The notes under the pieces: model-generated | What the model saw: the letters and a program-made list of their open reading frames with translations, nothing else | Told to the model about the DNA's origin: nothing | Databases searched by the model: none | From: an uncultured Opitutia bacterium | GTDB lineage: Bacteria > Verrucomicrobiota > Verrucomicrobiia > Opitutales > Opitutaceae | NCBI GenBank assembly: GCA_903825285.1 | Contig: CAIJZY010000029.1 | Location: 1 to 56,883 of the forward strand | Direction: 5' to 3' | DNA: 56,883 bases | Part shown: one piece after another, positions 53,798-56,883 of the stretch | How the letters are laid out: each line of letters begins with the position of its first letter | Numbering within the stretch: position 1 is the stretch's first letter | Position numbers and translations under genes: made by a program

Positions 53798-54082
53798 AAA
53801 TCTTAAGCGGATGGAGCGCAGGTGCTAGAGCGACCGAGAGGTCGTTCGCTGTCCCTTAGTCACACACCCAGTCACACAATGTGCAGGGTTGTTCACCGTG
53901 ATGTTGATACGTGCATGGTCAGAGGACACCCTCTTGACCATATTGCTTTTTGAGCACCGCACACCCGCCAGTCGACCAATCTCGTCATGGCGTCGGAGTT
54001 CGCTAGATTCAAAGTAAAGCCGCCAATCACCCTGACGTAGAATAGGTGTAACCTTTGATCTTAAAGGTCTCTCTTTCCGCAC
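53798..54082. other. AT-richer gap after tRNA-Leu, possible island junction
   Basis: These 285 bases are visibly lower in G+C than the genes before tRNA-Leu. The only long frame is an 85-codon one on the minus strand (53825-54082) that matches no family I know and lacks a ribosome-binding site. A small inverted repeat (ACCTTTGATCTTAAAGGT, about 54050-54067) lies just ahead of the next gene and could be a promoter-region operator. No integrase gene and no second copy of the tRNA 3' end are seen in the window. Confidence 0.4.
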
Positions 54083-55120
54083 GTGTCCAAGTCAAAATCC
54101 AAGAAAAGGAAACCATTGAGGCCACCGCCATCAAAGGTCGACTGCATCGCGTCATTCGTTGAGGCATGCGAGGAAATGATGGAGGAGCCATTCTTTGGAA
54201 AGGACGATCCGGTTCGCTTGCAGCGGATGGGGCCGACGGCCGTGACGTATTTCCTCGGCGACCGATTTCACTTCAGATCTGCCCTGATCTCGTTCCGGAG
54301 AATATGGATGTGTAGCGAAAGCTCCCATTGGAAAGATATTGTGGAATATCTCATGGAACCGCACTTGCCGTCCCAGGTGGCGAACACTGCGAGGCACTAT
54401 CAGGGTGCGATCACATCCGAGACTCAAAAAGATGGATTTCCGGCCAAGGTGAATGTCGTCCGCATAATCGATCTCTGGCTCAATACGGTATTCGCTCATG
54501 ATGGATTAGTCGGCCCCAACGAACGCGCGGAGTTCGAGCGACTCGCGACGCAGCATGGTTCTGCTGCATTCGAATACGCGTTTCGCACTGCTGTTAAAGC
54601 TTTCGGCTTTCACTTCATCAACTTGGCGAACCTTGCTGCGAAACCGGCGTTAGAATTCCTAAAAACTCGGAACGAGACACCGACATTTAAGCTGGTGGCG
54701 GCATTCGGTCGCAAGCGGCGCGAGCGACTCGCTAACGGCAACGTCATCATCCGCGAAGGTTCGTCGGAATTTGCCAGCGAGGAACTGCTCCAGCAGCGAT
54801 TTGGACGTCTGCTCCGCCGTCATGAGCACCGCGATCTGTTCACGGTATGTGAGCAATTGGACGTGTCGGAGAAGGAACTGCTCTATGCAACGCTGCGTGC
54901 AACGGATTTCATGGCGTTCATGGCCGACCTCGGCGGAGTCGTGAATGTCGGCATACCCTCGGAGGAACGGGCAACTCGTTTGGGGGCGAGGCTGTGGGCT
55001 CATGTTGTCAGCCACCGAGTAGCCGTCTATCCCGATAACGAGGTCGAAACAGACCTTCTTGGGGTTGAAATGCTTTCGAAGGTACTGACCAAAATGAGGA
55101 ATGAATTGCTGCGCGAATGA
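54083..55120 (+). CDS. Unknown protein, first of two tandem paralogues
   Basis: 345 aa from GTG 54083. It begins with a basic tail (SKSKSKKRKPLRPPP). The body is soluble and mostly helical, with FVEACEEMMEEPFF, GPTAVTYFLG, FHFRSALISFRRIWM, HWKDIVEYLMEPHLPSQ and RIIDLWLNTVF, each matched at the same place in the next gene. There is no signal peptide or membrane helix and no recognised catalytic motif. Its codon use and G+C are unlike the chromosome around it. The position beside tRNA-Leu suggests acquired DNA; function is unknown, and defence or regulatory roles are only guesses. Confidence 0.75.
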   Translation: MSKSKSKKRKPLRPPPSKVDCIASFVEACEEMMEEPFFGKDDPVRLQRMGPTAVTYFLGDRFHFRSALISFRRIWMCSESSHWKDIVEYLMEPHLPSQVANTARHYQGAITSETQKDGFPAKVNVVRIIDLWLNTVFAHDGLVGPNERAEFERLATQHGSAAFEYAFRTAVKAFGFHFINLANLAAKPALEFLKTRNETPTFKLVAAFGRKRRERLANGNVIIREGSSEFASEELLQQRFGRLLRRHEHRDLFTVCEQLDVSEKELLYATLRATDFMAFMADLGGVVNVGIPSEERATRLGARLWAHVVSHRVAVYPDNEVETDLLGVEMLSKVLTKMRNELLRE

Positions 55121-56151
55121 ACTCTCTCCGACTCAACCCAGCGCAACTTGACCGCCTCGCCCTCTTCGTTGAGGCCTGCGCCGAGATGGCGAGCCAACCT
55201 TTCTTCAATGTCAGACCTCAGCCGTCCGTTCTGATCGACCAGGGCCCCAAGCGCGTGACTTATACACTCGGCAGTGGCATTGAGTTTAGGGCGGCGTTCT
55301 ATCCTTTCCTGCGTGTGTGGATGAAGTCATCGCCAGCGCATTGGGAGGAGGTGGGAAAAATTCTGGTCGAGGCTGGCCTTCCGGGGCAGGAGCATTTTTC
55401 CGCTGTGGAGGAATTGACGGCGATTAGACGCGAGATCTCGCGGGGAGATGACCTGCGCAAGCTCGAACTGCCGGCCGGTCGGCTCATCGACCTATGGGTG
55501 GAGACAATGTTGGTGCCGACCGAGGGCGGCGCCCGCGAGTGGGCCGAATATCGTGAGGCTGTCGAGTCCCACGGACGCGCAACCATCGAATATCTCGTGC
55601 GCCATGGCGTGCGATGGATCGGTTATCATATGCAACGGCTGTCGTCTCGTTCGGCACGGCCGGCTCTCGAACTTGCGCGGAACCAATTGAACCTCGTGCC
55701 GACGTTTGCACTCGGAGCCCTCTTGCAGGTGCCCCGCCGACAGGCGCTCGCCAATGGGACCGTCATAGGATGCCGGGATACGGCCGACCAAGTGATCGAC
55801 GAGTCGATCGAGGAGCACTTCGAGCGACTCCTCGAGGACTTTGATTTCGATGTGTTGGAGCATCTCCTCCCGCGACTAGTAGCGACCCGCTCCGAATTGC
55901 TTCGCGCGGTGCTCGGGACCTCGGAGCTGGCGGCGTTGCTGGACCGGCTCGGTGGCCGACTGGAATTTTCCGAAGACCCGATAAAAGCGCCTGTCGCGGA
56001 TCGCCCCGAAGGACTTGCCTGTCGCAGCAGCACACCAGAGCTCTCGTTCACCCAACTTCAGGGCAATATCATAATCACGGACAGGCCCAGCGTCGAAAAC
56101 GTGAACCGCGCGTTGGACAAATTACGGCTACGCCTCCTTCACTACGCGTAA
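55117..56151 (+). CDS. Unknown protein, second of two tandem paralogues
   Basis: 344 aa; its ATG overlaps the stop of the preceding gene (ATGA), so translation is coupled. It aligns with that protein along its length: FVEACAEMASQPFF, GPKRVTYTLGS, EFRAAFYPFLRVWMKS, HWEEVGKILVEAGLPGQ, RLIDLWVETML, and RRQALANGTVIG against RRERLANGNVII. It lacks the basic N-terminal tail but has a C-terminal extension of about 70 residues after the shared LGG(R/V) region. Two diverged copies in one operon suggest a heteromeric complex. No known family is recognised. Confidence 0.75.
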   Translation: MNSLRLNPAQLDRLALFVEACAEMASQPFFNVRPQPSVLIDQGPKRVTYTLGSGIEFRAAFYPFLRVWMKSSPAHWEEVGKILVEAGLPGQEHFSAVEELTAIRREISRGDDLRKLELPAGRLIDLWVETMLVPTEGGAREWAEYREAVESHGRATIEYLVRHGVRWIGYHMQRLSSRSARPALELARNQLNLVPTFALGALLQVPRRQALANGTVIGCRDTADQVIDESIEEHFERLLEDFDFDVLEHLLPRLVATRSELLRAVLGTSELAALLDRLGGRLEFSEDPIKAPVADRPEGLACRSSTPELSFTQLQGNIIITDRPSVENVNRALDKLRLRLLHYA

Positions 56152-56291
56152 TGAAATAGATTTGGGACTCTACGAAAGGGAAACACCAGGCGGTGGAGGC
56201 AAAAGCATTTGCTGTCGCCCGGTTTTAGCGCCTTCGGCGAAAAAGCTGTCCGGATTCACGGATGTATCGCGGATGCACAGTTTGATTCTAA

Positions 56292-56564
56292 TCAGGGTCG
56301 CTCAGGCGGACCTTCCCATATGGTAGGCCGATCAGCGATTGAATTTCCCCAGTCGCAATCCCAGTCTGGCCACTCGTGCCACGCACTAATTCCAACCGCA
56401 TCGACTTCTCCCAACACCTCATCCACCTCACCAAACCCCGAGGTGCGTTGAATGCGCTCCGGCTGTCGATTCCGCCCATTCAGGCCGTCTGCGACGATCC
56501 GGCTTCGGATATGGTGTTGGTGGCTAGCTTTCTCGGGCGTCTCCATTTTCGGGAGGTGCTTCAT
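56292..56564 (-). CDS. Small hypothetical protein, downstream gene of a minus-strand pair
   Basis: 90 aa from ATG 56564. A strong Shine-Dalgarno (AGGAGGGG) lies about seven bases upstream, and the ATG overlaps the stop of the preceding gene, so translation initiation here is credible. The sequence (MKHLPKMETPEKASHQHHIR, later WHEWPDWDCDW) is polar and aromatic and matches no family I know. An overlapping frame ending at 56288 has a more ordinary-looking C-terminus (SLIGLPYGKVRLSD), so a frameshift in this gene is possible. The 140 bases between it and the paralogue pair show no gene. Confidence 0.4.
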   Translation of the reverse strand: MKHLPKMETPEKASHQHHIRSRIVADGLNGRNRQPERIQRTSGFGEVDEVLGEVDAVGISAWHEWPDWDCDWGNSIADRPTIWEGPPERP

Positions 56565-56839
56565 TTTGCCCCTCCTGGAGATTCTTCAGCGCCCGCCCAG
56601 GAAGTTTTGGCTGCAATTTCACGTAGGAGCGCATGGGCTTCCTCGCGGGTGAGGGAATTAGCCACTTCGAGGCGGCACTGGAAAACACACCACCGCCGAG
56701 TTTCGGTCGTACACTTCGGCATCGCATACGCGACGACTCGGCGAACGCCGCTTGAATCGTTCGCCATGCACCACAGCCCGAACTGCCGGGCATCTGATGC
56801 CAGCCGATGCTGCTCGATACGCCAGGAAGGTGCGCTCAT
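56561..56839 (-). CDS. Small hypothetical protein with strong ribosome-binding site
   Basis: 92 aa from ATG 56839, preceded by GGAGGG at a good distance, which is the clearest Shine-Dalgarno I saw in the window. The sequence has three central cysteines (WCMANDSSG, KCTTETRRWCVFQC) and a helical C-terminus (LTREEAHALLREIAAK). No family is recognised. It overlaps the next gene by four bases. Small, tightly packed genes with strong ribosome sites are common in mobile islands and phages, in line with its position beyond tRNA-Leu. Confidence 0.55.
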   Translation of the reverse strand: MSAPSWRIEQHRLASDARQFGLWCMANDSSGVRRVVAYAMPKCTTETRRWCVFQCRLEVANSLTREEAHALLREIAAKTSWAGAEESPGGAK

Positions 56840-56883
56840 TTTGCGCCCTCCTTTCCTTGGTCAGACGTGACCTGTGACGGACT

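Noticed and set aside
53825-54082. An 85-codon minus-strand frame next to tRNA-Leu as an integrase remnant
   Set aside because: No recombinase motif (Arg-His-x-x-Arg-Tyr box) is visible and there is no ribosome-binding site. It may be chance.

Overview
The window is about 57 kb of GC-rich DNA (roughly 70% G+C by eye) with dense genes, short gaps and frequent ATGA/GTGA overlaps. It looks like a chromosome segment of a verrucomicrobial bacterium, most likely Opitutaceae-like. This is inferred from the sdhC-A-B order with a cytochrome b558-type SdhC, a type II secretion/pseudopilin locus, paired PilT-type ATPases, a DUF3568-like lipoprotein, many small PDZ and BamE-like exported proteins, and a four-helix-bundle (23S IVS-type) gene in a non-rRNA site. 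The taxon is not proven by the sequence alone.

Layout. 1-3.6 kb: succinate dehydrogenase sdhC(partial)-sdhA-sdhB, with an intervening-sequence-like element carrying a four-helix-bundle gene wedged between sdhA and sdhB. 3.6-9 kb: small envelope genes, lysA, gpsA and an MFS symporter. 9-16 kb: PDZ protein, two paralogous BamE-like lipoproteins, a sodium:solute symporter, a formylglycine-generating-enzyme-like protein, a TIM-barrel isomerase, a GNAT enzyme and a glutamine-amidotransferase-like protein. 16.4-22.7 kb: an EamA permease, a cysteine-rich protein, and an apparently complete phosphorelay (response regulator, Hpt protein, hybrid PAS histidine kinase). 22.7-26.1 kb: TIM-barrel isomerase, pilT and a second PilT/PilU-type ATPase whose N-terminus seems frameshifted. 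26.2-33.8 kb: DUF3568 lipoprotein, DEAD-box helicase, GH4 glycosidase, remnant of an arsenite permease next to an ArsN-like acetyltransferase, HAD phosphatase, hisC and a Sua5-type tRNA-modification enzyme. 34-38.8 kb: rpsR, a large membrane protein, a DHA2 efflux pump, tRNA-Arg(CCU) and a second LuxR-type regulator.

39-51.3 kb is the type II secretion locus: gspG-H-I-J-K and GspL/GspM-like genes followed by apbE and a TlpA-like thioredoxin on the plus strand, converging on gspD-E-F on the minus strand. aroC, a 5-formyl-THF cyclo-ligase and tRNA-Leu(CAG) follow. Directly after tRNA-Leu the base composition drops, and there are two tandem paralogous genes of unknown function and a small minus-strand gene pair. 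This looks like the edge of a genomic island.

The most unusual feature is a set of intergenic inverted-repeat elements whose arms are tandem 7-bp units. There are eight loci with at least five different heptamers (GATTTAC, GTTGAAA, CCGAACR, AGAGGTC, CTCCCAA). One full-length copy, between sdhA and sdhB, encloses the four-helix-bundle gene; the others are short and have no gene. Two period-9 elements (CACGAAGGG type) and one element with 31-bp perfect inverted ends are also present. I interpret the period-7 loci as one or more families of IVS-like, possibly mobile or RNA-processed elements; that is inference.
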